This document shows, piece by piece, positions 25,766 through 33,994 of a DNA stretch of 46,432 nucleotides. The translations under genes were made by a program, and so were the position numbers. The notes under the pieces were generated by a model that worked only from the letters and a program-made list of their open reading frames with translations, searched no databases and was not told the DNA's origin. Origin of the DNA: an uncultured Lachnospiraceae bacterium (GTDB taxonomy: Bacteria > Bacillota > Clostridia > Lachnospirales > Lachnospiraceae); the NCBI GenBank assembly GCA_947626395.1, contig CANQRU010000030.1:1-46432 (forward strand), given 5' to 3'. How positions within the stretch are numbered: the stretch's first letter is position 1; every line of letters starts with the position of its first letter.

Positions 25766-26557
25766 ATGAAGAATTCATGGCTTCCGCCTGAGATTGAAAA
25801 GAAAGTGAACGGCCTGCCCTATACGGAGAATACCACTGGTATGTCCGGGGCGGGCGTTCTTATGTATGAGGATATGGTGCTGAAGATCCAGCCTGTCGCC
25901 CCATGGACGGAGCGCGAGGTGACGATGCTTCAGTGGCTTGCGGGCAAAGTTCCCGCGCCGGAGGTGATCGCCTGTGAGGAGCGGGAGGGGAAGCTCTATT
26001 TGCTGATGACGCGGGTGAAGGGAAAGATGGCGTGCGACGAAGAATTCCTTGCCCGGCCGGAGATGCTGATCCCGCGGCTGGCGGAGGCGATGCATATGCT
26101 GTGGGCAGTGGATGTTTCGTCCTGTCCTGTCATGCGGGATCAGGAGGCCGAGCTTGCGGAGGCGAGGTTCCGTGTGGAGCATGGTCTGGTGGACACGGAC
26201 AATGTGGAGCCGACCACCTTCGGGCCGGGCGGATTTAAGGATCCGGAAGCGCTGCTTTACTGGCTTGAGAACAACCGGCCGTCCTATGAACCGGTTCTGT
26301 CCCATGGCGATCTCTGCCTGCCAAACGTATTCCTGACGGAGACCGGGATCGGCGGCTTTATCGATCTGGGCGACGCCGGCGTGGGAGACCGCTGGCGCGA
26401 TATCGCGCTGTGCCGCCGGAGCCTGCGGAGTAATATGGAAGGGAAATACGCGTCGGTAAAACGCAAGGTGGACGCGGACCGGCTTTTTGACGCGCTGGGC
26501 GTCGCACCGGACCCGGAGAAACTTAAGTGGTATCTGCTTCTGGACGAACTGTTCTGA
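25766..26557 (+). CDS. APH(3')-like aminoglycoside phosphotransferase family protein
   Basis: This 263-residue protein is nearly the length of APH(3') enzymes. The nucleotide-site Lys is seen in VLKIQP (about 42-47), the catalytic loop as HGDLCLPN (His180, Asp182, Asn187) and the metal-site Asp200 in GFIDLGDAG. The C-terminus KLKWYLLLDELF parallels the APH(3')-III and -II end. These are the residues required for kinase activity in the family, so it could phosphorylate kanamycin-type drugs. A housekeeping small-molecule kinase is possible. AAGGAA precedes the ATG at 25766. An upstream ATG at 25736 lacks a good site. Confidence 0.82.
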   Translation: MKNSWLPPEIEKKVNGLPYTENTTGMSGAGVLMYEDMVLKIQPVAPWTEREVTMLQWLAGKVPAPEVIACEEREGKLYLLMTRVKGKMACDEEFLARPEMLIPRLAEAMHMLWAVDVSSCPVMRDQEAELAEARFRVEHGLVDTDNVEPTTFGPGGFKDPEALLYWLENNRPSYEPVLSHGDLCLPNVFLTETGIGGFIDLGDAGVGDRWRDIALCRRSLRSNMEGKYASVKRKVDADRLFDALGVAPDPEKLKWYLLLDELF

Positions 26558-26638
26558 GAGGAGCGGAAAGCAATCCCCTGTTCCGCCCGCTTGTTTTTCT
26601 ATCAGGCGAAGTATGAACTTTTAAGATTATGGCTGAAA

Positions 26639-26692
26639 AAGGGACCGGCCGGGATTTGACGGCTTGCGTCCCTTACGTTTTTATGCTATGAT
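26639..26692 (+). promoter_or_regulatory. pyr operon promoter overlapping a terminator-like inverted repeat
   Basis: TTGCGT (26664-26669), 17 bases and TATGAT (26687-26692), with an extended TGC, make a good promoter. AAGGGAC (26639-26645) and GTCCCTT (26668-26674), followed by ACGTTTTT, may terminate the preceding gene. In the leader, ATGCGCCGC (26717-26725) pairs with GCGGTGCAT (26730-26738). No PyrR-binding consensus was seen. Confidence 0.6.
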
Positions 26693-26765
26693 GGTAAACT
26701 GATATGACAAACTTCCATGCGCCGCTTAGGCGGTGCATCTACATCATGATGCCCAGGAGGACGAG

Positions 26766-27683
26766 ATGATTCAGAAACTGATCGAGAAGATTCAGAAGAC
26801 CAAAGCACCGATCTGTGTGGGACTGGATCCCATGCTCAGCTACATTCCGGAACACATTACAAAGAAAGCCTATGCCGAACTCGGCGAGACCCTGGAGGGC
26901 GCGGCCGAGGCCATCTGGCAGTTTAATAAAGAAATCGTGGACAATGTCTGGGATCTGATCCCGGCGGTGAAGCCGCAGATCGCCATGTACGAGCAGTTCG
27001 GGATCCCGGGGCTCGTGGTATATAAGAAAACCGTGGATTACTGCCGCGGCAAAGGATTGATCGTCATTGGCGACGCTAAGCGCGGTGATATCGGTTCTAC
27101 ATCCGCGGCCTACGCGACGGCCCATCTGGGTCATGTGAAGGTGGGTTCGGCTGTTCTGGCCGGGTTTGATACGGATTTCGTGACGGTGAATCCGTACCTG
27201 GGCACAGACGGCGTAAAACCGTTCGTGGATGTGTGCGCGGCCGAGGACAAGGGAATCTTCGTGCTGGTGAAGACATCCAATCCGTCCAGCGGCGAGTTCC
27301 AGGACAGGCTGATCGACGGCCGGCCGCTGTACGAACTGGTGGCGGATAAAGTGGTGGAATGGGGCGGCGCTTCCATGGACGGAACCTACAGTAACGTCGG
27401 CGCGGTGGTCGGGGCCACTTATCCGGAGATGAGTAAGATCCTGCGCAAACAGATGCCGAAGACTTATTTCCTGGTGCCGGGCTACGGTGCTCAGGGCGGT
27501 ACGGCCCAGGATCTGAAATACTGCTTCAATGAGGACGGTCTGGGAGCCATCGTGAATTCTTCCCGCGGCATCATCGCGGCTTATAAGAAGGCGCCGTATG
27601 ATAAGTTTGGCGCGGAACATTTCGGCGAGGCGTCCCGGCAGGCTGTGATCGATATGGTTGCGGATATCGGGAGCGTACTGTAA
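26766..27683 (+). CDS. pyrF: Orotidine 5'-phosphate decarboxylase
   Basis: This 305-residue protein is of the longer type-2 PyrF group. It decarboxylates OMP to UMP, the last step of the pathway. Motifs seen are VGLDPML at about 18-24, the catalytic stretch GLIVIGDAKRGDIGSTS (about 97-113, with the Asp-Lys-Asp array), and TVNPYLGTDG (about 141-150). FLVPGYGAQGG and INSSRGI-like sequence (IVNSSRGIIAA) form the phosphate site. AGGAGG (26755-26760) fixes the start. It heads pyrF-pyrK-pyrD-pyrE on one strand with short gaps. Confidence 0.95.
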   Translation: MIQKLIEKIQKTKAPICVGLDPMLSYIPEHITKKAYAELGETLEGAAEAIWQFNKEIVDNVWDLIPAVKPQIAMYEQFGIPGLVVYKKTVDYCRGKGLIVIGDAKRGDIGSTSAAYATAHLGHVKVGSAVLAGFDTDFVTVNPYLGTDGVKPFVDVCAAEDKGIFVLVKTSNPSSGEFQDRLIDGRPLYELVADKVVEWGGASMDGTYSNVGAVVGATYPEMSKILRKQMPKTYFLVPGYGAQGGTAQDLKYCFNEDGLGAIVNSSRGIIAAYKKAPYDKFGAEHFGEASRQAVIDMVADIGSVL

Positions 27684-27771
27684 AATACGACTGTAGTAAG
27701 AGCAACTTGACATAAGCCGCAATTGGCAGAAGCGAAGAATTGCGAATGAGCGGCGACAGATAGGAGTAGTT

Positions 27772-28605
27772 ATGTCTAAGATAAAAATGACTGCGAAAGT
27801 CGCCAGTCAGGAGATGATCGGCCCCGACATCTACAGTCTGTGGATTCAGGCCGGGGAAATTGCAAAACAGGCCCGCGCGGGGCAGTTTGTCTCGGTCTAT
27901 ACGAAGGACGCGTCGAAACTTCTTCCGCGGCCTATCAGTATCTGTGAGATCGACCGGGAAGCGGGTGCCTTGCGCCTGGTCTACCGGATCGCCGGCGGCG
28001 GTACGAAGGAGTTCGCCGGATACAGGGCCGGGGACACGGTCACGGTGTTGGGCCCGCTGGGAAACGGATTTCCGGAGATCTCGGCGGATCGGCAGGCGTT
28101 TCTGATCGGCGGCGGCATCGGAATCCCGCCGATGCTGGAACTTGCGAAGGAACTGAACTGTGAGAAGACAGCGGTTCTCGGCTACCGGGATGCGCAGCTT
28201 TTCCTAAAAGAGGAATTCGAATCTTATGCGAAAGTAGTCGTCGCCACGGAGGATGGCAGCGTGGGCACGAAGGGAAATGTGCTGGATGCGATCCGGGAGC
28301 AGGGTCTGATTGCAGATATGACTCAGCATCTGAAATTACCGGCCGGAGAAGCCGTGAAGCAGAAGTCTGCGGCCCCCGTCATTCTTGCCTGCGGCCCCAC
28401 GCCTATGCTTCGTGCGCTGAAGGCCTTCGCGGCGGAGCACCGGATCGAATGCTGGCTGTCCCTGGAAGAGCGAATGGCCTGCGGCGTCGGCGCATGCCTG
28501 GCCTGCGTCTGTCAGACCAGCCAGGTGGACGCCCATTCGAATGTACACAATAAGCGGATCTGCAAGGACGGGCCGGTATTTGAGGCCGGGGAGGTGGAGC
28601 TGTGA
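27772..28605 (+). CDS. pyrK: Dihydroorotate dehydrogenase B, electron-transfer subunit
   Basis: This 277-residue flavo-iron-sulfur protein binds FAD (RPISICEID, about 45-53) and NAD (GGGIGIPPMLELA, about 115-127). It has a C-terminal [2Fe-2S] cluster with Cys in MACGVGACLACVC and a fourth Cys in KRICKDG. It passes electrons from PyrD to NAD+. It is slightly longer than B. subtilis PyrK. AGGAG lies 5 bases before the ATG. The gene overlaps pyrD by four bases, so the two subunits are translationally coupled. Confidence 0.95.
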   Translation: MSKIKMTAKVASQEMIGPDIYSLWIQAGEIAKQARAGQFVSVYTKDASKLLPRPISICEIDREAGALRLVYRIAGGGTKEFAGYRAGDTVTVLGPLGNGFPEISADRQAFLIGGGIGIPPMLELAKELNCEKTAVLGYRDAQLFLKEEFESYAKVVVATEDGSVGTKGNVLDAIREQGLIADMTQHLKLPAGEAVKQKSAAPVILACGPTPMLRALKAFAAEHRIECWLSLEERMACGVGACLACVCQTSQVDAHSNVHNKRICKDGPVFEAGEVEL

Positions 28606-29507
28606 TCGATACGAGAGTGACCATCGCCGGCGTGGAACTGAAAAATCCGGTCATGACGGCGTCCGGGACCTTCGGTTCCGGGAAAGAATATTCGGAGTTT
28701 GTGGACTTAAGCCGCCTGGGCGCCGTGGTGACCAAAGGCGTCGCCAATGTTCCCTGGCCGGGGAATCCCACGCCCCGCGTCGCCGAGGTCTACGGCGGGA
28801 TGCTGAACGCCATCGGACTGCAGAATCCGGGCGTCGATGTGTTTGCGCGGCGGGATATTCCATTTCTGAAAAAATACGATACGAAGATCGTGGTCAATGT
28901 CTGCGGGCGTACCGCGGAAGACTATATCGACGTGGTGGAGCGGCTGGGCGACGAGCCGGTGGATCTGCTGGAGATCAATATTTCCTGTCCCAATGTGAAG
29001 GAAGGCGGCATCGCTTTCGGCCAGGATCCGAAGGCAGTGGAGACGATCACCCGGCAGGTGAAAGACCACGCGAAGCAGCCGATCATCATGAAGCTGAGTC
29101 CTAATGTGACTGATATCACGGTCATGGCGAAGGCGGCGGAAGCCGGCGGCGCTGACGCGATTTCACTGATCAATACGCTGACCGGTATGAAGATCGACAT
29201 CCATAAGAGGACGTTCGCGCTGGCCAATAAGACCGGAGGTATGTCCGGACCGGCCATTAAGCCGATTGCGGTGCGCATGGTCTACCAGGCGGCCAACGCG
29301 GTGAAGCTGCCCATTATCGGTATGGGCGGGATCGCGGCGGCGGAGGACGCCATCGAGTTTTTGCTGGCGGGAGCAACGGCGGTTTCCGTGGGAACAGCGA
29401 ATTTCTTCAATCCTTACGCGACGGTAGAGATCGTGGAGGGGATTGAGAACTATATGAAAAAATATGGGATCGCCGATGTGAAAGAACTGATCGGCGCGGT
29501 CAGGTGA
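28602..29507 (+). CDS. pyrD: Dihydroorotate dehydrogenase B, catalytic subunit
   Basis: This 301-residue TIM-barrel flavoprotein oxidises dihydroorotate to orotate. Seen are the N-terminal NPVMTASGTFG, the FMN/substrate stretch LEINISCPNVKEGG (with the active-site Cys of the class-1B enzymes), LINTLTGMKID, and the phosphate site IIGMGGIAAAEDAIEFLLAGA. It starts with GTG at 28602, overlapping the pyrK stop as GTGA. The 1B form with PyrK uses NAD+ and suits an anaerobe. Confidence 0.95.
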   Translation: MIDTRVTIAGVELKNPVMTASGTFGSGKEYSEFVDLSRLGAVVTKGVANVPWPGNPTPRVAEVYGGMLNAIGLQNPGVDVFARRDIPFLKKYDTKIVVNVCGRTAEDYIDVVERLGDEPVDLLEINISCPNVKEGGIAFGQDPKAVETITRQVKDHAKQPIIMKLSPNVTDITVMAKAAEAGGADAISLINTLTGMKIDIHKRTFALANKTGGMSGPAIKPIAVRMVYQAANAVKLPIIGMGGIAAAEDAIEFLLAGATAVSVGTANFFNPYATVEIVEGIENYMKKYGIADVKELIGAVR

Positions 29508-29599
29508 CGCGCAAAAACAGACGGAACGACGGAAACGATCAACGGCAGAAATGATAAAAACAGTGCTGCAGTGTAAAATGGAAAAGGAGACTTGTGGTA

Positions 29600-30274
29600 A
29601 TGGAAAAGTATAAACAGGAATTTATAGAGTTCATGGTGGAGAGCAACGTGCTGAAATTCGGCGATTTTACACTTAAAAGTGGGAGAAAGTCCCCTTTTTT
29701 CATGAATGCGGGCGCCTATGTGACCGGTTCCCAGCTGATGCGTCTGGGCCGCTACTACGCGGAGGCGATCCACGAGCATTACGGCGACGATTTCGACGTG
29801 CTCTTCGGTCCGGCCTACAAGGGCATTCCGCTGAGCGTGGCGACAGTGATCGCGTTCCATGAGATGTACGGTAAGGAGATCCGTTACTGCTCCAACCGCA
29901 AGGAAGTGAAGGATCACGGCGATACCGGGATCCTGCTGGGCAGCAGGCTGCAGGACGGCGATAAGGTCGTTATTATCGAGGATGTGACCACCTCCGGCAA
30001 GTCCATCGAGGAGACATTTCCGATCCTGAAGGCTCAGGGCGACGTGACGATCGTGGGCCTGATGGTGTCCCTGAACCGCCTGGAGCGTGGCAAGGGAGAG
30101 AAGAGCGCCCTGGAGGAGATCAAAGAGCTTTACGGCATCGAGGCCAACGCGATCGTGACCATGGCGGATGTGGTGGAGCATCTGTATAACCGGGAATGCC
30201 AGGGGCGGATCGTGATCGACGATACATTGAAAGCGGCGATCGACGCATATTATGAGCAGTACGGTGTAAAATGA
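29600..30274 (+). CDS. pyrE: Orotate phosphoribosyltransferase
   Basis: This 224-residue enzyme forms orotidine monophosphate from orotate and phosphoribosyl pyrophosphate. The PRPP-binding motif VVIIEDVTTSGKS (about 116-128) and the substrate regions FTLKSGRKSPFFMNAG and YKGIPLS are present. The ATG at 29600 is preferred to a GTG at 29594, because AAGGAGA (29584-29590) is then 9 bases away. It is the last gene of the pyrimidine operon. The 50-residue membrane peptide follows closely. Confidence 0.95.
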   Translation: MEKYKQEFIEFMVESNVLKFGDFTLKSGRKSPFFMNAGAYVTGSQLMRLGRYYAEAIHEHYGDDFDVLFGPAYKGIPLSVATVIAFHEMYGKEIRYCSNRKEVKDHGDTGILLGSRLQDGDKVVIIEDVTTSGKSIEETFPILKAQGDVTIVGLMVSLNRLERGKGEKSALEEIKELYGIEANAIVTMADVVEHLYNRECQGRIVIDDTLKAAIDAYYEQYGVK

Positions 30275-30311
30275 AACCACGGATGCCTGGAAGCGTGCAG
30301 AAGGGAGAAGA

Positions 30312-30464
30312 ATGATGGAGAAAGTCTATAGAACAATGAGAAATACCGGAGCGGCCAATATTGCGGTCGGCATCATCATGATCGTGGCTGGACTCAGCGC
30401 CGGGATCGTGGCGATCGTGAGCGGGGCGGTTCTGCTTAAGAGAAAATCAGAGCTGACGTTCTGA
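30312..30464 (+). CDS. Small single-span membrane peptide (50 residues)
   Basis: An unlisted short reading frame begins ATG-ATG, with GAAGGGAGAAG immediately upstream. It encodes a basic N-terminus (MMEKVYRTMRN), a glycine-rich hydrophobic segment of about 30 residues that could span the membrane once or form a hairpin, and KRKSELTF at the end. The good ribosome site, conserved-looking composition and 38-base gap after pyrE support it as real. The function is not known. Confidence 0.65.
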   Translation: MMEKVYRTMRNTGAANIAVGIIMIVAGLSAGIVAIVSGAVLLKRKSELTF

Positions 30465-30544
30465 GCATAGTTCAGGATGCGGGAAAGGACGCCGGCGGCG
30501 TACTTTACTGCGTCCGCTGTGACGGATTAGACTGGAGCACAATT

Positions 30545-31018
30545 ATGTTTTCAAAATATACGAAGAACCAGAGGCGCGTCCTTGTGGTGTTTTTCCTGTA
30601 CCTGTCCGTGCTGATCTATCTGGTGCTGTTTTCCGAGACTTACCGGAGGGGCGGAAGCCTCGGAGACGGTTATGCCTATAATCTGGAGCCGTTTAAGGAG
30701 ATACGGCGGTTTTACGGAAGTATTGAGAAGTTAGGATTTCGGGCGGTGTTCGTAAATCTTGCGGGGAATATCCTTGCGTTTATTCCCTTTGCTTTCTTTC
30801 TTCCTGTGGTCAGCGAGAGGGCAGGAGGACTATTTCAGACGGTGTTTCTCACCTTCATTTTAAGCCTGTGCATCGAGTGTACGCAGCTTGTCACGAAGGT
30901 GGGAAGCTTTGATGTGGATGATCTGATACTGAATACGGCGGGCGGGCTGATCGGCTACCTGCTGCACTGGGTTGCCCAGCGGGAATGGATGAGGAGGAAA
31001 TCAGGTGCCGGGACATAA
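30545..31018 (+). CDS. VanZ-like family membrane protein
   Basis: This 157-residue protein has hydrophobic segments at about 9-27, 65-84, 92-112 and 124-143. The VanZ-like motifs are NLEPFKEI near residue 45, NLAGNILAFIPFAFFLP (about 70-86), and SLCIECTQ followed by FDVDDLILNTAGGLIGY. VanZ itself gives low-level teicoplanin resistance, but most members have unknown roles. GGAG lies 6 bases before the ATG. The gene end overlaps the next start by 14 bases. Confidence 0.85.
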   Translation: MFSKYTKNQRRVLVVFFLYLSVLIYLVLFSETYRRGGSLGDGYAYNLEPFKEIRRFYGSIEKLGFRAVFVNLAGNILAFIPFAFFLPVVSERAGGLFQTVFLTFILSLCIECTQLVTKVGSFDVDDLILNTAGGLIGYLLHWVAQREWMRRKSGAGT

Positions 31019-31445
31019 AAACAGCAGGTTCGGAGCTAGGCGGCGGCCCATGTCCGAAGAGGAGAGGGAGGCGCTTAAGGCCAGACAGGAGCGAAAGGAA
31101 CGGAATATCAGGGAGCAGAAGGAAGCGGCCGCCAGCCGGGTGTCCTACGTGCGCAAACCTCTTTCCGGGCGGAGCGTCATCGGGATGGTCCTGACGGTGA
31201 TCGCGCTTGCTCTTGGCGGCTACTGCCTCTATCTTGGCTATGACACCTACGGGCAGGTGCCGTTTTCGGCCGGAGGTCCGGCGCTCTGCAGCATGCTCTG
31301 CGGCCTGGCGGCGTTTATTTATCATATCTGCGCTCTGCGGGAGAGAGATACCAACGGGATCCTGTCCAAAATCGGAATTGTTCTTGCGGCGGCGCTGCTT
31401 CTTGCGTGGGTCGCGATCTTAGTAATCGGAACGCGGGGCTTATAA
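31005..31445 (+). CDS. Small basic coiled-coil/membrane protein (DUF6142-like)
   Basis: This 146-residue protein has a highly charged N-terminal half with a probable coiled coil (about 15-45, EEEREALKARQERKERN). Three hydrophobic segments follow (about 58-80, 88-110 and 122-141). It resembles a family I remember as DUF6142 in Lachnospiraceae, without confirmation. The start is a GTG with GAGGAGGA (30991-30998) six bases upstream. It overlaps the VanZ-like gene, and the M29 aminopeptidase follows after a repeat-containing gap. Confidence 0.7.
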   Translation: MPGHKNSRFGARRRPMSEEEREALKARQERKERNIREQKEAAASRVSYVRKPLSGRSVIGMVLTVIALALGGYCLYLGYDTYGQVPFSAGGPALCSMLCGLAAFIYHICALRERDTNGILSKIGIVLAAALLLAWVAILVIGTRGL

Positions 31446-31455
31446 GGAATTCGTT

Positions 31456-31655
31456 GTCGCAGAATTTTTGTGGGAGAACGCGCAGGCCTGCAAGCAATCG
31501 TGAATTTCCGCGGAAAATGTACAGACTTGCGGACAATCAAAAATTCCAATGGGAAAATATAAGAGGTGACAGATTATCGTGAATTTCAGCAGAAAAGAGG
31601 TATCAGGGATGGATTATCGTGAATTCTGGCAGGAAGAAAATGAATCTGTGCGGGA
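31456..31655 (+). repeat. Decayed tandem repeat, about 40-base period, running into the aminopeptidase start
   Basis: Units beginning near 31456, 31497, 31536, 31576 and 31616 share the pattern (A/G)TC-GTGAATTTC-GCGG-AAAA, with spacings of 41, 39, 40 and 40 bases. GATTATCGTGAATT is identical at 31572-31585 and 31612-31625. The last unit is inside the coding sequence (YREFW). Units one and two also share a CAGRCYTGCRRRCA-like second half. Confidence 0.6.
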
Positions 31656-33681
31656 ACGGTATGAGCTTTCCGTCGAGCGGCTCAGCCTGATCCGGACGGA
31701 GGAGACGGTACCGGAGCCTTTCCGGGCGTATTTTAAGACGGCGGCGGAATTTATGATGGATGCGGCACTGGTGTATGAGATGAACGACACCGGGGCGTAC
31801 CGCCAGATGCCGTTCGACAGGCTGAAACAGGTGAATGAAGCGCTGTACCATGATATCCTGCCCGGAGCGTATGAGACCAGCTATGCGAATCCCTCCTATG
31901 CGGCGGCGCAGCTGGGAGAGGACTACGGAAAGCTGCTTTCCTATCTTTTGTCCGAGATCCGCGGGCAGACCGTATTTGCCCATGAGTGCCGGCTTACGGA
32001 ACTGACCATTCTAAATGAACTGCTCATCGAGATCTATAATATGTTCGAGGAAGAGGAGCTTCCCGCGCCGGAGCGGATCCGGGAGACGATCTACTGGTTT
32101 ATCAGCGACTATACGGATCTGACGGCGGAGTACCGGCTGCGGGAGCAGGTGGATCCGGAGCTGCCGTTTGCGAAGGATATCGTGACGGGGGCGGATCTGT
32201 CGGATCTGCGGTACCTCTATTTCTATGGGGAATATGTGTCGGAAGAAGAGCTGAAGATCGCGCGGTTCATGAATTCGCTGCCGCAGGAGACCGTCGACTG
32301 CATGGCGGACACCTATACGGAAGGCTACCGGATAGGCTTTACCGTCATGAACGTAGACCTGTCGAAGAAGAAAAGCGTAGCGGTGGTCTATGAGCTGGGC
32401 TATGAGCGGATGGTGAAGAAGGCGATCGAGAATTTTACCGCCATGGGTCTGGATGTGATCGTCTATCGCGGCGGCGTCTGGTCCATGGACCGGCAGGGCG
32501 GCCGCAGGGCCGGCTATCACGGGACATCTCCCAACCGTCAGTATGATTACGACCACCGTTTCGACAGCGCGGTCTATTACCAGAAGGCGTATACGGACCG
32601 AAAGCAGGCTGTGCTTGGCACGGTCTATGAGACGTATAAAAAGCAGTGCGCGGATTACGCGGGACCGGCGGTCATCGAGACCTTCGGCGAAGCCGGTTTT
32701 GAGCCGGTGAACAAGCCGGAGGCGTGGGCGCTCACGGAGAAGCAGGAGAAGCTGAAAGTTGCGGCGGCGGGCGCGGCGGCCCTGCTGCGGGAGAGATATA
32801 TCCCCAGCGATGAGACCAGCTTTACGATCATCGCGTTCCCGAAGCCGTCTATCGGCCCGGATTTCGAAGAAATATTCGCGGAGACCATCCGCATCAATAC
32901 GCTGGATTATGAACTATATAAGAAAATCCAGCAGAATATTGTCGACCGTCTGGATCAGGCGGAGTACGTGATCGTCACCGGCGCCGGGGACAATCACACC
33001 CATATGAAGGTGATGCTGCATAAGCTTTCCGACCCGTCGGCGCAGACGAATTTCGAGAACTGCGTGGCGGATGTGAATATCCCGCTGGGAGAGGTATTTA
33101 CTTCCCCGGTGCTTACCGGAACCGAGGGCGTGCTGGAGGTCAGCAGCGTCTATATCGGGGAGTTTCAGTTTAAGAACCTGCATATGGAATTTAAAGACGG
33201 GAAGATCACGGATTACAGCTGTGCCAATTTTGACGACCCGGCGGAGAATAAGAAGCTCTTAAAGCAGATGATTCTGCAGAACCATGACACGCTGCCCATC
33301 GGGGAGTTCGCTATCGGCACTAACACGGTCGCTTACGCCATGGCCAGGCGTTTCGGCATCATCGACCGTCTGCCGATCCTGATTGTGGAGAAAATGGGAC
33401 CGCATTTTGCGGTGGGCGACACCTGCTATAGCCGCGCGGAGGATTCGCCCATGTATAATCCAAACGGCAAAGAGGTGATCGCCAGGGAGAATGAGTGTTC
33501 GGCCCTGCGCCGTACGGAGCCGGAGAAGGCGTATTTTAACTGCCACACGGATATTACGATCCCTTACCCGGAGATTGGCGAGATCTACGGCGTGACGGCG
33601 GAGGGAGAGAAGCTGCCGGTCATCGCCGGCGGGCGGTTCGTCGTGCCGGGGACGGAACTTCTGAATGAAGCGCTCGCATGA
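31609..33681 (+). CDS. M29-family aminopeptidase with long N-terminal extension
   Basis: The product is 690 residues, against about 370-410 for typical M29 enzymes. The C-terminal half carries the M29 pattern: DNHTHMKVML, the ligand stretch NIPLGEVFTSPV, then YIGEFQFKNL, IGEFAIGTNT, MGPHFAVGDTCY, and the terminal CHTDITIPYPEIGEIYG. These supply the Glu/His/Asp ligands expected for a two-metal centre. The N-terminal about 300 residues are acidic and helical with no family I recognise. AAGAGG lies 8 bases before the ATG at 31609. An in-frame GTG at 31579 also has a possible site, and both sit in the tandem repeat. Confidence 0.85.
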   Translation: MDYREFWQEENESVRERYELSVERLSLIRTEETVPEPFRAYFKTAAEFMMDAALVYEMNDTGAYRQMPFDRLKQVNEALYHDILPGAYETSYANPSYAAAQLGEDYGKLLSYLLSEIRGQTVFAHECRLTELTILNELLIEIYNMFEEEELPAPERIRETIYWFISDYTDLTAEYRLREQVDPELPFAKDIVTGADLSDLRYLYFYGEYVSEEELKIARFMNSLPQETVDCMADTYTEGYRIGFTVMNVDLSKKKSVAVVYELGYERMVKKAIENFTAMGLDVIVYRGGVWSMDRQGGRRAGYHGTSPNRQYDYDHRFDSAVYYQKAYTDRKQAVLGTVYETYKKQCADYAGPAVIETFGEAGFEPVNKPEAWALTEKQEKLKVAAAGAAALLRERYIPSDETSFTIIAFPKPSIGPDFEEIFAETIRINTLDYELYKKIQQNIVDRLDQAEYVIVTGAGDNHTHMKVMLHKLSDPSAQTNFENCVADVNIPLGEVFTSPVLTGTEGVLEVSSVYIGEFQFKNLHMEFKDGKITDYSCANFDDPAENKKLLKQMILQNHDTLPIGEFAIGTNTVAYAMARRFGIIDRLPILIVEKMGPHFAVGDTCYSRAEDSPMYNPNGKEVIARENECSALRRTEPEKAYFNCHTDITIPYPEIGEIYGVTAEGEKLPVIAGGRFVVPGTELLNEALA

Positions 33682-33727
33682 GATGGAGCGCGAAAAAACT
33701 CATTGTAGATTATATTTGTAGTTTCTG

Positions 33728-33760
33728 CTGCAGAGTGCAAAAGCATTCTGCAGTTTTTTT
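33728..33760 (+). terminator. Strong rho-independent terminator after the aminopeptidase gene
   Basis: CTGCAGAGTGC (33728-33738) pairs with GCATTCTGCAG (33743-33753), eleven pairs including one G.U, around an AAAA loop. Seven T residues follow (33754-33760). Confidence 0.9.
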
Positions 33761-33874
33761 GCAGATTTTGGGTGCGGATCTGCAAATTTGCCAACAATAT
33801 AGAATAAAGTCAAAATATTATACATTTAAGACAGAATACTATCTTTTTTATAAAATGGCTGCGTTATTTTTATA

Positions 33875-33988
33875 TGATATAATCTCGATAGAGATTATAT
33901 CCGCGCCGGTTCGGTGTCCGAACGAAGAGAGGACAAAACACCGAACCGAACCGAGCGCATCCCCCGGAGGGGCATGTCCGGAGGACAT
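33875..33988 (+). promoter_or_regulatory. Repeated structured leader/promoter element, copy 2 (upstream of the sensor kinase)
   Basis: GATATAATCTC (33876-33886) pairs with GAGATTATATC (33891-33901) around GATA. An extended -10, TGA then TATAAT (33878-33883), lies inside it. GTTCGG (33909-33914) pairs with CCGAAC (33918-33923). Alternatively CGGTTCGGTGT (33907-33917) pairs with ACACCGAACCG (33938-33948), which excludes the previous hairpin. CCCC/GGGG (33961-33972) and ATGTCC/GGACAT (33974-33988) follow. The last overlaps the GGAGG (33980-33984) used by the kinase gene. The element shares 48 of 52 bases with 115-166. Confidence 0.72.
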
Positions 33989-33994
33989 AAACTG

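Noticed and set aside
26693-26765. PyrR-type attenuator before pyrF
   Set aside because: A 9-bp hairpin exists but there is no PyrR-binding consensus and no terminator after it.
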